A DNA stretch of 64,000 nt from Planctomycetota bacterium (lineage in GTDB: Bacteria > Planctomycetota > B15-G4 > SIAN01): the NCBI GenBank assembly GCA_028289345.1, contig JANQQL010000001.1, positions 410,080-474,079 on the forward strand, read 5' to 3'. Within the stretch, counting starts at the first letter, position 1. The number at the start of each line of letters is the position of its first letter. The notes below the pieces were generated by a model. The model did not search any database, was not told the DNA's origin, and was given only the letters and a program-made list of their open reading frames with translations. Below, in pieces: positions 8,749 to 16,719 of this stretch. The translations under genes and the position numbers were made by a program.

Positions 8749-9543
8749 ATGCGAGCTGGCCATTACCCGAAGCGAGCCACCCTCCCCATGGCTTGGGCCA
8801 TCGGGCTTTGCCTGTGGTGCAATCCCCTCGCCGCTCAGCAGCGGCTTTCCAAAGAAGATCTCGGCCTGCCGAGTGATCTTGGCTTCGAAAAAGGCCGGCC
8901 CGGGGGACCGTTCGTCCTGCGTGGACGCAACGACCTGGCCTACTTCGTCGCACCCGACCTGGATTCGTCGCAAGCCTTGCGCGCGCGCCTGAAATCCAGT
9001 GGTCTCTTGGATGCGGGAGTGGACGAAGCGGAACTTCGGCAACTCGTCGAGGGACCGATGACTGTCACTCCCTTCTACGAGATGGTCGACACCTTGGCCA
9101 AGCAGTTCCTCGATGCCGTGGTGGGTTACAACGAAGTGCGCAGCGGCCGGGACCTGTACAGCATCGTGACGGACGTCCGCGGACCTCGCCTTCTGCTCAT
9201 CACGTTCGATGCTCAACCGCTCAAGGACCCGGACACCCATCAGCCTGCGTGTGATTTCGTTGTCCGCATGTTCCGCGTCCTCAAGAGTCGGGACAACGAC
9301 GGCAACCTGACCGTCATCGAAAGCTGCGAACTCTGTTTCGAAGACCGAAACCGTCAACCGCTGCCCGCTTCCGGGCAGCCGCTGCTGGAACGGATGCGAG
9401 TGGCTCTCCAGAACGCTTTGCGGGATGGCATCGCCACGAGTTTTTGCAGCGCCCCCAAGATGCGTCGGGAAGAACCCATCCGCGAACGCGAAGTTCTCGT
9501 CGGCTCCTCCTTAGCCAACACCCTTCAGGAGACATCTCCATGA
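8749..9543 (+). CDS. Exported protein of unknown function, first gene of the pseudokinase operon
   Basis: 264 residues. A signal peptide (hydrophobic LPMAWAIGLCLWCNPLAAQ, cleavage near residue 29) marks it as exported. A GAGGAA sequence precedes ATG 8749. The mature part has an alpha/beta look, with a helix around DTLAKQFLDAVVGY and strands in RGPRLLLITFDAQPL and DFVVRMFRVL. I recognise no family. The stop overlaps the ATG of the next gene (ATGA at 9540), so expression is tied to the lipoprotein that follows. The 165 bp before the start contain only a GC-rich hairpin (GCCCC/GGGGC) that could end transcription after the HPt gene. Confidence 0.7.
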   Translation: MRAGHYPKRATLPMAWAIGLCLWCNPLAAQQRLSKEDLGLPSDLGFEKGRPGGPFVLRGRNDLAYFVAPDLDSSQALRARLKSSGLLDAGVDEAELRQLVEGPMTVTPFYEMVDTLAKQFLDAVVGYNEVRSGRDLYSIVTDVRGPRLLLITFDAQPLKDPDTHQPACDFVVRMFRVLKSRDNDGNLTVIESCELCFEDRNRQPLPASGQPLLERMRVALQNALRDGIATSFCSAPKMRREEPIREREVLVGSSLANTLQETSP

Positions 9544-10808
9544 ACTTCGGAGGATTCGCTACCGCCCTGGCCGGATTGCTGTCGCTTGCCAGCTGTGCGA
9601 GCCCCGTTCGCGCCCCTTCGGTCCCGGAAGTACGCCAGATTGGTCGTGATGCGTTGGTGAGCTGGCAGAACCACAGCCCCGAATCGGCCTTGACCTTGGA
9701 AGTCCGTTGCGGGGACGAGACCGAGCGCTTCTCGATTCCTCGACATGCAAACCACTTCCTGGTCGAGAACGTGTCGTTTCGGGAGGACTACTCGTTCACC
9801 CTTGAGGGAGCCGGCTTCTCCGGAGTTTCCAGGGACTCGGTCCGGTTTCAGGGGGATGCCATTCGCTATCCCGCCGCCGAAGACCTGAACTTCCCATCCC
9901 GTCACGACTTCCGCGTGTTGTACACCTTTGCTTCGGACATCCCTCTGCAGGCGGCAGACCTGCGCTTCTCTTCCCAGCCCGGCACTCTCGATGTGCGCCA
10001 GGTGTTCGAGAATACGGCCCGCGACGCCCTCGACCTGTTCTTCGCTCAAGCCACCCGAGTCGAGCCCGAAGAGTACCGCCGCATCGAGAAACACCGATCG
10101 CTCCTCGTGGGCGTCGACATGCTCGGTTCCAATCCCCTGTATGGAGCTCCGACCCTGGTCGAAGTTGACTTTCGCCCTCCTCGACGTGGCGTTTCGCCCG
10201 CTTTGGCCTCGCAACTGGTCATGCGCGTGTACGACATCTCGGCGACCGATCCCATGCTTCCGGACCAAGAGCCGTATTGGAACGTTCGCCCCCTGATCTT
10301 CGAGGATTATCAAGAGCTGTGCTCTGCCGAGGCAGACCTCGGCGAACCGGAAGACTTTCCGCGCCGCCTGCTCCACGCGTGGCAGCGCCTCCTCTCCCGC
10401 CTCGAAGCGGACACCCGGTTTCGAACCTACGCACAGGTCGCTTCCGTGGACCAGCCCCTCTCCGAGCAAAACGACCAGGCAGTCCTGGGACTGCGAGGAG
10501 TCGTGCCAGAATCTCTGAAGGAGAAGAGTCGAGCCGGCTCCACGGTCACTCACCGCTGGGTGACCGACCACATCCTGTTCCCGGGTCAGCAAGCGTCGGT
10601 TTCTGAGAGTCCGGAGCGTCCCGGCCCGAGACCGAAGGGTCGAAAGAAGAAGGAAAAGGACGGCGTGGACCGCAAGGGAGACGGGAAGTCCGACCCCTCT
10701 TTCGTCCCCACGTCGTCGCCGTCAGTGAGAGTTGTCGAGCCGACGGTGCCGGACCGCGACGATCCCCCGACGGCTCCTGACCAAGAACCCGCCGGACCTC
10801 CCGATTGA
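9540..10808 (+). CDS. Lipoprotein of unknown function
   Basis: 422 residues. The signal peptide has the lipobox LASC (Cys19), so the protein is lipid-anchored. A beta-rich N-terminal region (to about residue 110) precedes an alpha/beta region with PTLVEVDFRPP and ASQLVMRVYDISA. The last 75 or so residues are low-complexity, Lys/Arg-rich then Pro/Asp-rich (GRKKKEKDGVDRKGDGKSD), like a flexible wall- or membrane-spanning tail. No known family is apparent. It overlaps both neighbours (ATGA upstream, TGATG downstream), so all genes in this operon are translationally coupled. Confidence 0.7.
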   Translation: MNFGGFATALAGLLSLASCASPVRAPSVPEVRQIGRDALVSWQNHSPESALTLEVRCGDETERFSIPRHANHFLVENVSFREDYSFTLEGAGFSGVSRDSVRFQGDAIRYPAAEDLNFPSRHDFRVLYTFASDIPLQAADLRFSSQPGTLDVRQVFENTARDALDLFFAQATRVEPEEYRRIEKHRSLLVGVDMLGSNPLYGAPTLVEVDFRPPRRGVSPALASQLVMRVYDISATDPMLPDQEPYWNVRPLIFEDYQELCSAEADLGEPEDFPRRLLHAWQRLLSRLEADTRFRTYAQVASVDQPLSEQNDQAVLGLRGVVPESLKEKSRAGSTVTHRWVTDHILFPGQQASVSESPERPGPRPKGRKKKEKDGVDRKGDGKSDPSFVPTSSPSVRVVEPTVPDRDDPPTAPDQEPAGPPD

Positions 10809-12544
10809 TGCCGCTTCCCGGACACCTGATTGTCATGGTTTGGATGGCGGGACTCGCCTCTGGGTCCCGCGATGCCGATGCGGTGGACTTGCTGCGGGTG
10901 CTTCAAGATCGAACCGAACGCATCGCGACCACTTGGAACACCACGGAAAGTGGAGTCTCCGCGGCTCACGCCCGCGTCGAGTTTCTCAAGTTCATCGAAC
11001 AGCGCCAGCAGATCGACATCGGCTCCCTGGAAAACGAACAGGGCGCAGCGATCTTCGATCTCTACCAACAGTCACTTCGCAAAGTCCTTCAAGACTTGCA
11101 CCAATCGGTGCCTCGCAACGACGACCTTCCCGACGAACACGCTCTCGTGACTCGGGGAATGGAGCTCGCCAAGCACCTTCAAGTGGTCCCGCCAGCCTGG
11201 CTCACCACTTCCCATGTGTTCTTGACCCTGGAAGGACGGAAACCCGGAGACTTGAGTTCTGGGGAGCTCCGAACACTATTCGGCGAGCTGGTGGCGTTGA
11301 CCGGCTCCGCCGAAGCTGGCCCCGAACTGGTGAGACAGTGGCGCCGATCGGTCGGCCACCTGGCCCTTGTCTGGCCGGAGTCCCCGAGCGCGGAGCTGCC
11401 TTCCTTGATCGAAGTGCTCGAGACCCTGCACCGCACCCTTCATTCTCGGAACGAGGCGCTGCCGGACACCGCAGTGAAACGCGCACTTCGCGAAGTGCAT
11501 CGCCGCGTCGAAAAGCTTCCGACGACACCGACGCGAGAGGATCTCACCCGCTGGATTCAGATCCTCGGAGAGGTTCACACTTTGGGCACCCTGGTCCAAG
11601 GATCCCCACCCCAAGCTCGCCAAGCCTGGGAGTCGGTCGTGGATGCCCTCCCCGGAATGCCCCTGGGTCTTCGCTTTGCCCCCAGCGACCGCATTCGAGA
11701 CATCGAGGAGGTCCTGTCCCAGACCCAGGCAAGCCAGGACTCCCGTCCCCGATCACGGCCCATTGGCTGGCGCTTCGCCGCCAATGACCCTTGGTTCGAG
11801 AGCGAGCCGTCCTTGCTCACCGCCATGAACGCCCTTCCTCCGGAACTGCGACGGGTCTCCGCCGGTGTTCGCAGCCTCGAACTCTTGGATCGCCACGGGA
11901 ATGTCGTGACCCAACTGGTGGCCAAGGTCTTGTTCCGCGATTCGAGCGCGTGGGAAGTTGAGCTTCCGGAAGAGATTCCCGCCGGGTTCGAGTTGGTGGT
12001 GCTGGAAACCGGAGACCGCTTGATGCTCGAGCGGGAGCCGTGGCGAACGGATCGACTGTTCTGGTGCCTGAGCCGACTCCTCGCCGACGAGGAAACCAAG
12101 CGCTCACCGTTGCCCGTCTATCAGTTCGTGAAGCGTCTGTGGGAACGCTCGAGCGCCGGAGCATCGGTTGCGTTCCCGCGCACGGACTCTCCTCATCCTG
12201 ACGAAGAAGAAGCTCTCTCCCTGTTGGTTCGGTTGCGCGCTTCTCTCGACAACGAAACTCACCAAGCCGCGGCGGATCCGTTCTTGATTCGTGACGCGGA
12301 GATGGCCGCGGAGTTGGGCAGGCACCTGCTCGAGGTTCCCCAGTTCACTCCGGACCCGCTTCGTTTGCCGCGCAGAGAGCAGATGGAGGACGGTCTTCAG
12401 GATGCCCTGCGGCGCCTGCCCTTGCCCGCCAGCTTGCGTCAAGCCGGCCTGATGCTGGACCGGGGAGAAACCTTCGCCTCCCAAAACGACGACGAATCCT
12501 CCTACCAGATCCTGTCCGTCGTTCCCTTGGGGAGAACCCGATGA
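10808..12544 (+). CDS. Exported, mostly helical protein of unknown function
   Basis: 578 residues from ATG 10808, which shares one base with the upstream stop (TGATG). The first 20 residues (MPLPGHLIVMVWMAGLASGS) look like a weak signal peptide. The rest is rich in amphipathic helices, such as SLRKVLQDLHQSV and ALREVHRRVEKL. A short beta region follows around residues 370-420 (GFELVVLETGDRLMLE). No catalytic motif is visible. Its end overlaps the start of the pseudokinase gene (ATGA at 12541). The constant overlap order suggests its product and the pseudokinase belong to one envelope complex; this is inference. Confidence 0.65.
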   Translation: MPLPGHLIVMVWMAGLASGSRDADAVDLLRVLQDRTERIATTWNTTESGVSAAHARVEFLKFIEQRQQIDIGSLENEQGAAIFDLYQQSLRKVLQDLHQSVPRNDDLPDEHALVTRGMELAKHLQVVPPAWLTTSHVFLTLEGRKPGDLSSGELRTLFGELVALTGSAEAGPELVRQWRRSVGHLALVWPESPSAELPSLIEVLETLHRTLHSRNEALPDTAVKRALREVHRRVEKLPTTPTREDLTRWIQILGEVHTLGTLVQGSPPQARQAWESVVDALPGMPLGLRFAPSDRIRDIEEVLSQTQASQDSRPRSRPIGWRFAANDPWFESEPSLLTAMNALPPELRRVSAGVRSLELLDRHGNVVTQLVAKVLFRDSSAWEVELPEEIPAGFELVVLETGDRLMLEREPWRTDRLFWCLSRLLADEETKRSPLPVYQFVKRLWERSSAGASVAFPRTDSPHPDEEEALSLLVRLRASLDNETHQAAADPFLIRDAEMAAELGRHLLEVPQFTPDPLRLPRREQMEDGLQDALRRLPLPASLRQAGLMLDRGETFASQNDDESSYQILSVVPLGRTR

Positions 12545-15500
12545 GCGTGGCCCAGGATTTTGGCGTCACCCCGGTTGACACCCAGACGGCGTCAACGGCC
12601 CCCCCGTTTCCTCCCGGAGAACACACCGAGTTCCTCAAGCAGCTCGGCGAAAGTCGCTCCGGTTCGGTTTGGCTGGTTCGCTATTTCGGCCGTCTCGAAG
12701 CCTGGCGAATCGTGCCACGCGGACTGGCATCGGACACCTCCCTGAAGGAGGCGTGGAGTCGCGGGACCTTCGATCACCCTCAGATCGTGAGCCTGATCGA
12801 CATTCGGACCGAGGAGCATCACGACTGTTTGGTCCTGCGCATGGAGTTCATCGCCGGCAATAGTCTGCGAGACACCGTCCGCGACCATGGGATCCGAACC
12901 CCCGGCGAAAGTCTGGAGCTGGTGCAACAGATCGCCGACGTGTTTCAGGTCGCCCACGACAAGAAGATCCATCACCAAGACCTGAAGCCACAGAACGTGC
13001 TCGTCTCGGAAGACGGTGCGCTTCATCTCACCGGATTCGGAGTCGCATGCGCCCTGCGGGAATTCTCGGTCGCTCCCGAGAATGAAGAGCTTGCGTCTGA
13101 GGATGGCCCCAAGTCCGACGTCGTGGCGGTCGGCAGCTTGCTTCAGTACTTGCTCACCGGCAGCGTGGACGATACCGAAGACTTCGCGTCTTTTCCTTGG
13201 ATCCGCCCACCGCTGCAGAAAGTGATCCGCGATCTGCGATCGGGCAAGGTTCCCACGATCAAGAAAGCCATTCGCCGTCTGTCGGAGGTCGACGACCGCT
13301 CCGCCAACGACGACGCCTTCGCCCGCGGCGACTACGAGGAAGCCAAGGCGGGATACCAAGCCGCCGACGAATCCAAGATGGCCGAGTCCGTGGCAACCTT
13401 TCACCGAGAACAACAGGACATTCTCAACGACGTCGTGGCCAACCTTCGCGACGGAGGACTGCGACACGCGTTCGAGAAACTGACGACTCTTCCTCTGCAG
13501 TTCAGCCGAAGTTCATCGCTGCTGACTTCCCGCGAACAGGTCATCGAGCGCATCGTCGATGTCTACCGCTCCGCACCGCAACGCATCGAAGATCTGCAAC
13601 GCGGCGGAGACTTTGCCGGAGCACGGCGAGCCCTGGAAGAGGTGCGAGGGTTGAGCGAGTGTCCCGCCAGCCGGGAACTCCTCCACCAAGACCCCGCCAC
13701 CATTCTCAACATGCCCGGCCTGGCCGCCATGGTCGCCGAGAGCGAACAGTCCTATCGCAGTCTCGAGAAAGACATCGAAGAAGCGGTCCGCAACCTCGAC
13801 TTTCGCCGCGCCCATCGCTGCGCGGAGGAGCTGCAGCAGCGGTTCCCGAGTCAGCAAGGCGCGGAGCACGCGACCGATCTTCGCGAAGCGGCCGAGCTTT
13901 GGGATTTCGTTCAGGACTACCGAGGAGAGTCCCTCGGCGCCTTCGAAGCCGACCCGGTACCCTCCCTGGTGCATGGTTCGCTGAAACGGGCCGTGGACTG
14001 CTGCGATCGGCTGCTCCAAAAGTTTCCGAACGGCGATCCCGAGCTGGAAACGGTGACCCAGGTTCGCGAGCAGCTGGTGGCCGTGGCCACGGGCTCTCGT
14101 CAGCGAGTCATCGCCACCCTGGAGACCGCGGAGAGCCTCGAGGGAGACCGTCGGCATCACCAAGCCGCGGAGATCCTCACCGCGGTGCGCGGCCTGGTCG
14201 ACGGAACCGACTTGTTCGATGTCAATCTGCGACAGCGCTTTCGGGCGATTCATCGACGACTGAACAAGAAGGCCGAAGACGCGGCCCAGGCGTATCGACA
14301 AGGCAAGCGTCTCCTCGAGGAACATCATTACCCCGAAGCGCTGCAACAACTCGAACGAGCCCAGGAGCTCTCCGCTCACGCTTACGAGGACCTGGATTCC
14401 TTGCGCAAGCGATGCAAAGCGCGCCTGGAGAGCCGCACTCAGCTCGAGACCGAGTTTCACAGCTTGGTCCCCAAGGTGCACGGCACTGACATTCGAGCGC
14501 AGGATCTCCTGCGACTCGTGGAACTTGCCCCACACCTGCTGGAACTGAGTGACGCGGAAGCGAAGTCGGTCCGTCACAGCGAACTCGACGATGCATTGCG
14601 CCACTATTGGAACACCCTAGAGAGTCGACTCGGAACCGCGCCCGAGCCCGATCGCGTCGAGGCGCAACTCGAACAATTGGCGGGGGTCCTTGCCGCGATG
14701 TCCCCGGAGCATTTCGCTCCAGTCCTCGAAGGACAGTCGGGTCAACACCTCTGCCACTTGTGTGATTGTGCGATTCAGGTGTATCACAATGGCACAGCGC
14801 TTCCCAAGGTCCTGGACCAGCTCGAGTTCCTCCAGCAAGTGATGCAGGTGCTGGAGAAATCCTCGCGCATGCTCGCGGTCATGGAAACATCCGGCGACTC
14901 TCCTCATCCCGCCGTGGGTTTAGCGCGAGGCTTGGATGACCTCCATCAGCGTTGCAGTCGTCAGGATGCCGAGCGGCTGGACACCGTGTGCTTCGACCTG
15001 TGCACGGCGCTCAAGACCTGGGCACCTCCCGAAACGGCGGCCACCGTCGCCACCATTGCCGCCGGAATCCGCCACCGTCGTCGCAAGCGGGAGACCGCCA
15101 GCTTCCTGAAACGCATGGTGCGTGCCGGCGGCTGGGTTCTCGGTCCGGCCGCCATTGTGGTGGTGTCCTACTTCGCCGGGCAGCGCTCCGGCGTCGATGC
15201 CGCGACGGTCAAAGAGCGACAAGACGAATCAGAGGCTCTCACTAGCGAGCTCGGCCTGGAACGCTGGAGCGATGACCTGAAGGCTCTGGCAAGCGGTCAC
15301 CCGCGCCTGTGGAGCACGGTGATGGGCGAACTACGTGCCTACCAGTCCAAGGACACGGCCCAGTCGGCCGCCGCCTCGTTCCAAGCTCGCGCATTGCTCG
15401 CTTCCAGCTTGGGACGTCTGCCCGACACCCTCCCGCGACTGCAAAGGTTGCGCGACGAGATGACGATCGACCTGGAGGCCTGGCTCACCGAGAGCATCTT

Positions 15501-16017
15501 GGAAACCGTCCGCCTCGGGGGCAGTGCGACGATGCGCAGTGCGACTCTCCGAGAACGCGTCCGGCAGATCCACGGAACGGTGACGGACTGGAGCCCCACA
15601 GCGGGACTGCAAGCCCAGACTGAGCGAACCGCCGAATGGGTGGCCTTGACCGAACGAACCGCGGGGCATTTGCAGGCGCTTCACGAAGCCATGCGCCAGG
15701 GGCTCCAGCCGAAACCGGTCGAGCCAGATCGTCTTGCAGCCACTTGGCGAGAGTTCTTGAGCGACGTCGCTTCGCTGCCCCGTTCCGACGACCGGGATGA
15801 CGTGACTTCGCTGTTCCAATCGGCCCTGCACCGCCTTGCCATTCGGGAGGTCGACGAAGGCCTGCAACACTTGCAGGCGGTCACCGAAACGGCGGAAAGC
15901 CCGAAAGTCCTGCAACGAACCCTGATCACCATGGAACAGGCGTTGCGCGGACTGCGTGAGCTGGGGCGACAGAACGCGGGGGTGGCGGCGGACGTGGAAC
16001 GGGTGCTTGGATTTTGA
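12541..16017 (+). CDS. Membrane-anchored Ser/Thr pseudokinase with large helical repeat region
   Basis: 1158 residues. A protein-kinase fold spans about residues 30-235, with a glycine loop GESRSGSVW (36-44), catalytic-loop remnant HHQDLKPQN (144-152) and an SDVVAVGSLLQYLLTG block like kinase subdomain IX. The VAIK lysine is Arg56 (AWRIV) and the DFG motif is GFG at 165-167, so ATP-Mg coordination should be lost or changed although Asp147, Lys149 and Asn152 remain. Residues 260-840 are helical repeats of TPR or coiled-coil type. One membrane helix lies at about 863-882, leaving roughly 275 residues on the far side. It is the last gene of a five-gene run and probably links a cytoplasmic signal to the exported partners upstream. 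Confidence 0.8.
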   Translation: MSVAQDFGVTPVDTQTASTAPPFPPGEHTEFLKQLGESRSGSVWLVRYFGRLEAWRIVPRGLASDTSLKEAWSRGTFDHPQIVSLIDIRTEEHHDCLVLRMEFIAGNSLRDTVRDHGIRTPGESLELVQQIADVFQVAHDKKIHHQDLKPQNVLVSEDGALHLTGFGVACALREFSVAPENEELASEDGPKSDVVAVGSLLQYLLTGSVDDTEDFASFPWIRPPLQKVIRDLRSGKVPTIKKAIRRLSEVDDRSANDDAFARGDYEEAKAGYQAADESKMAESVATFHREQQDILNDVVANLRDGGLRHAFEKLTTLPLQFSRSSSLLTSREQVIERIVDVYRSAPQRIEDLQRGGDFAGARRALEEVRGLSECPASRELLHQDPATILNMPGLAAMVAESEQSYRSLEKDIEEAVRNLDFRRAHRCAEELQQRFPSQQGAEHATDLREAAELWDFVQDYRGESLGAFEADPVPSLVHGSLKRAVDCCDRLLQKFPNGDPELETVTQVREQLVAVATGSRQRVIATLETAESLEGDRRHHQAAEILTAVRGLVDGTDLFDVNLRQRFRAIHRRLNKKAEDAAQAYRQGKRLLEEHHYPEALQQLERAQELSAHAYEDLDSLRKRCKARLESRTQLETEFHSLVPKVHGTDIRAQDLLRLVELAPHLLELSDAEAKSVRHSELDDALRHYWNTLESRLGTAPEPDRVEAQLEQLAGVLAAMSPEHFAPVLEGQSGQHLCHLCDCAIQVYHNGTALPKVLDQLEFLQQVMQVLEKSSRMLAVMETSGDSPHPAVGLARGLDDLHQRCSRQDAERLDTVCFDLCTALKTWAPPETAATVATIAAGIRHRRRKRETASFLKRMVRAGGWVLGPAAIVVVSYFAGQRSGVDAATVKERQDESEALTSELGLERWSDDLKALASGHPRLWSTVMGELRAYQSKDTAQSAAASFQARALLASSLGRLPDTLPRLQRLRDEMTIDLEAWLTESILETVRLGGSATMRSATLRERVRQIHGTVTDWSPTAGLQAQTERTAEWVALTERTAGHLQALHEAMRQGLQPKPVEPDRLAATWREFLSDVASLPRSDDRDDVTSLFQSALHRLAIREVDEGLQHLQAVTETAESPKVLQRTLITMEQALRGLRELGRQNAGVAADVERVLGF

Positions 16018-16113
16018 GGCGGGCGCCGGCGGGACCCCCTCCCCCCGAAGAAGACCGCGGTCGCTTGGGTGGTGAGGCGGGCGCCGGCAGGACCCCCTCC
16101 CCCCGGAGGAGAC
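16016..16113 (+). repeat. 60-bp-spaced direct duplication of the palindromic-element left arm
   Basis: The segment starting at 16016 (GAGGCGGGCGCCGGC, then GGACCCCCTCCCCCC) recurs almost unchanged at 16076. The first copy contains part of the pseudokinase stop codon and has no matching right arm nearby; the second is the left arm of element A. This looks like partial duplication or slippage. Confidence 0.75.
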
Positions 16114-16246
16114 CGCTCCGCGGGGGAGAGTGACTGATTGGGGATCGCTCCGCTTGTCACTTCGGGGCAACTTCACGTTGGCTTGGGCGGTCGCGTTTTT
16201 GATGCCCCTGCGTTCAGTCTCCTCCGGGGGGAGGGGGACCCGCCGG
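16084..16246. repeat. Palindromic intergenic element, copy A
   Basis: Two 30-base arms at 16084-16113 and 16217-16246 are inverted repeats matching at 28 of 30 positions, separated by 103 bases. The interior carries blocks shared with copies B and C: CTCCGCG, a TGACTGAT..GGGGATCGC block, CGGGGCAA, and TGATGCCCCTGCGTTC. GGGGCA and TGCCCC inside can form a second, inner stem. The element begins 66 bases after the pseudokinase gene. Confidence 0.85.
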
Positions 16247-16635
16247 CTTGGGCTCTTCTTTGGCGCTTTTCGAGGACGCTCGGACCGGAGCCCTCGACTT
16301 TGATCGGGACTTGTACGCAAGATCCTCTCGATGGCGTGGCCCAGGTTCGATGCGCGGGCGCGGGGTGACTCGGGTTTGACTTTGGAACTCGTACTCGTTC
16401 GGGTGAATTGGGCGAGGGATGGTTCGGGCCTGGGGATGGGGTTGCGGAGGCTCAGGTCAGAGATCTTCGGTGTGGCTGCTGCGGCTTCCTCCTGGGCGCA
16501 CTTGTCGGGCAGGGAGTCTTCGCTCTGAGCCGCTTTGGTTGGGGGCTCGGTTCCCGCTTTCACCTGCTCATTTCCCCGCGGAAGGCTCTGCTTTGGTCGC
16601 GGCCGGCACGGGGAAATTTTGGCCGGGAACTTCAC
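16247..16635. other. Intergenic region without recognised gene
   Basis: Between element A and the conserved leader of the propeller gene. Apparent reading frames here are GC-driven, have no matches I recognise and lack ribosome-binding sites. I see no convincing promoter or RNA gene. Confidence 0.5.
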
Positions 16636-16719
16636 GATCCTGCCGCACGGTTGAATGCGAAATGGCGGTGATCCTTGGAGCAGGCGTTCTTTTTCTCTCT
16701 GACTCCGAGGAGTGGTGCC
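16636..16719 (+). promoter_or_regulatory. Conserved leader of propeller gene 1 (paralogous to 19126-19211)
   Basis: Starts with GATCCTGCCGCACGG, continues with GGTGATCCTTGGAGCAG and a pyrimidine-rich CTTTTTCTCTCTGACTCC, and ends with GAGGAG eight bases before ATG 16720. The same blocks in the same order precede the second paralogue, so promoter and leader were duplicated with the gene. Confidence 0.65.
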
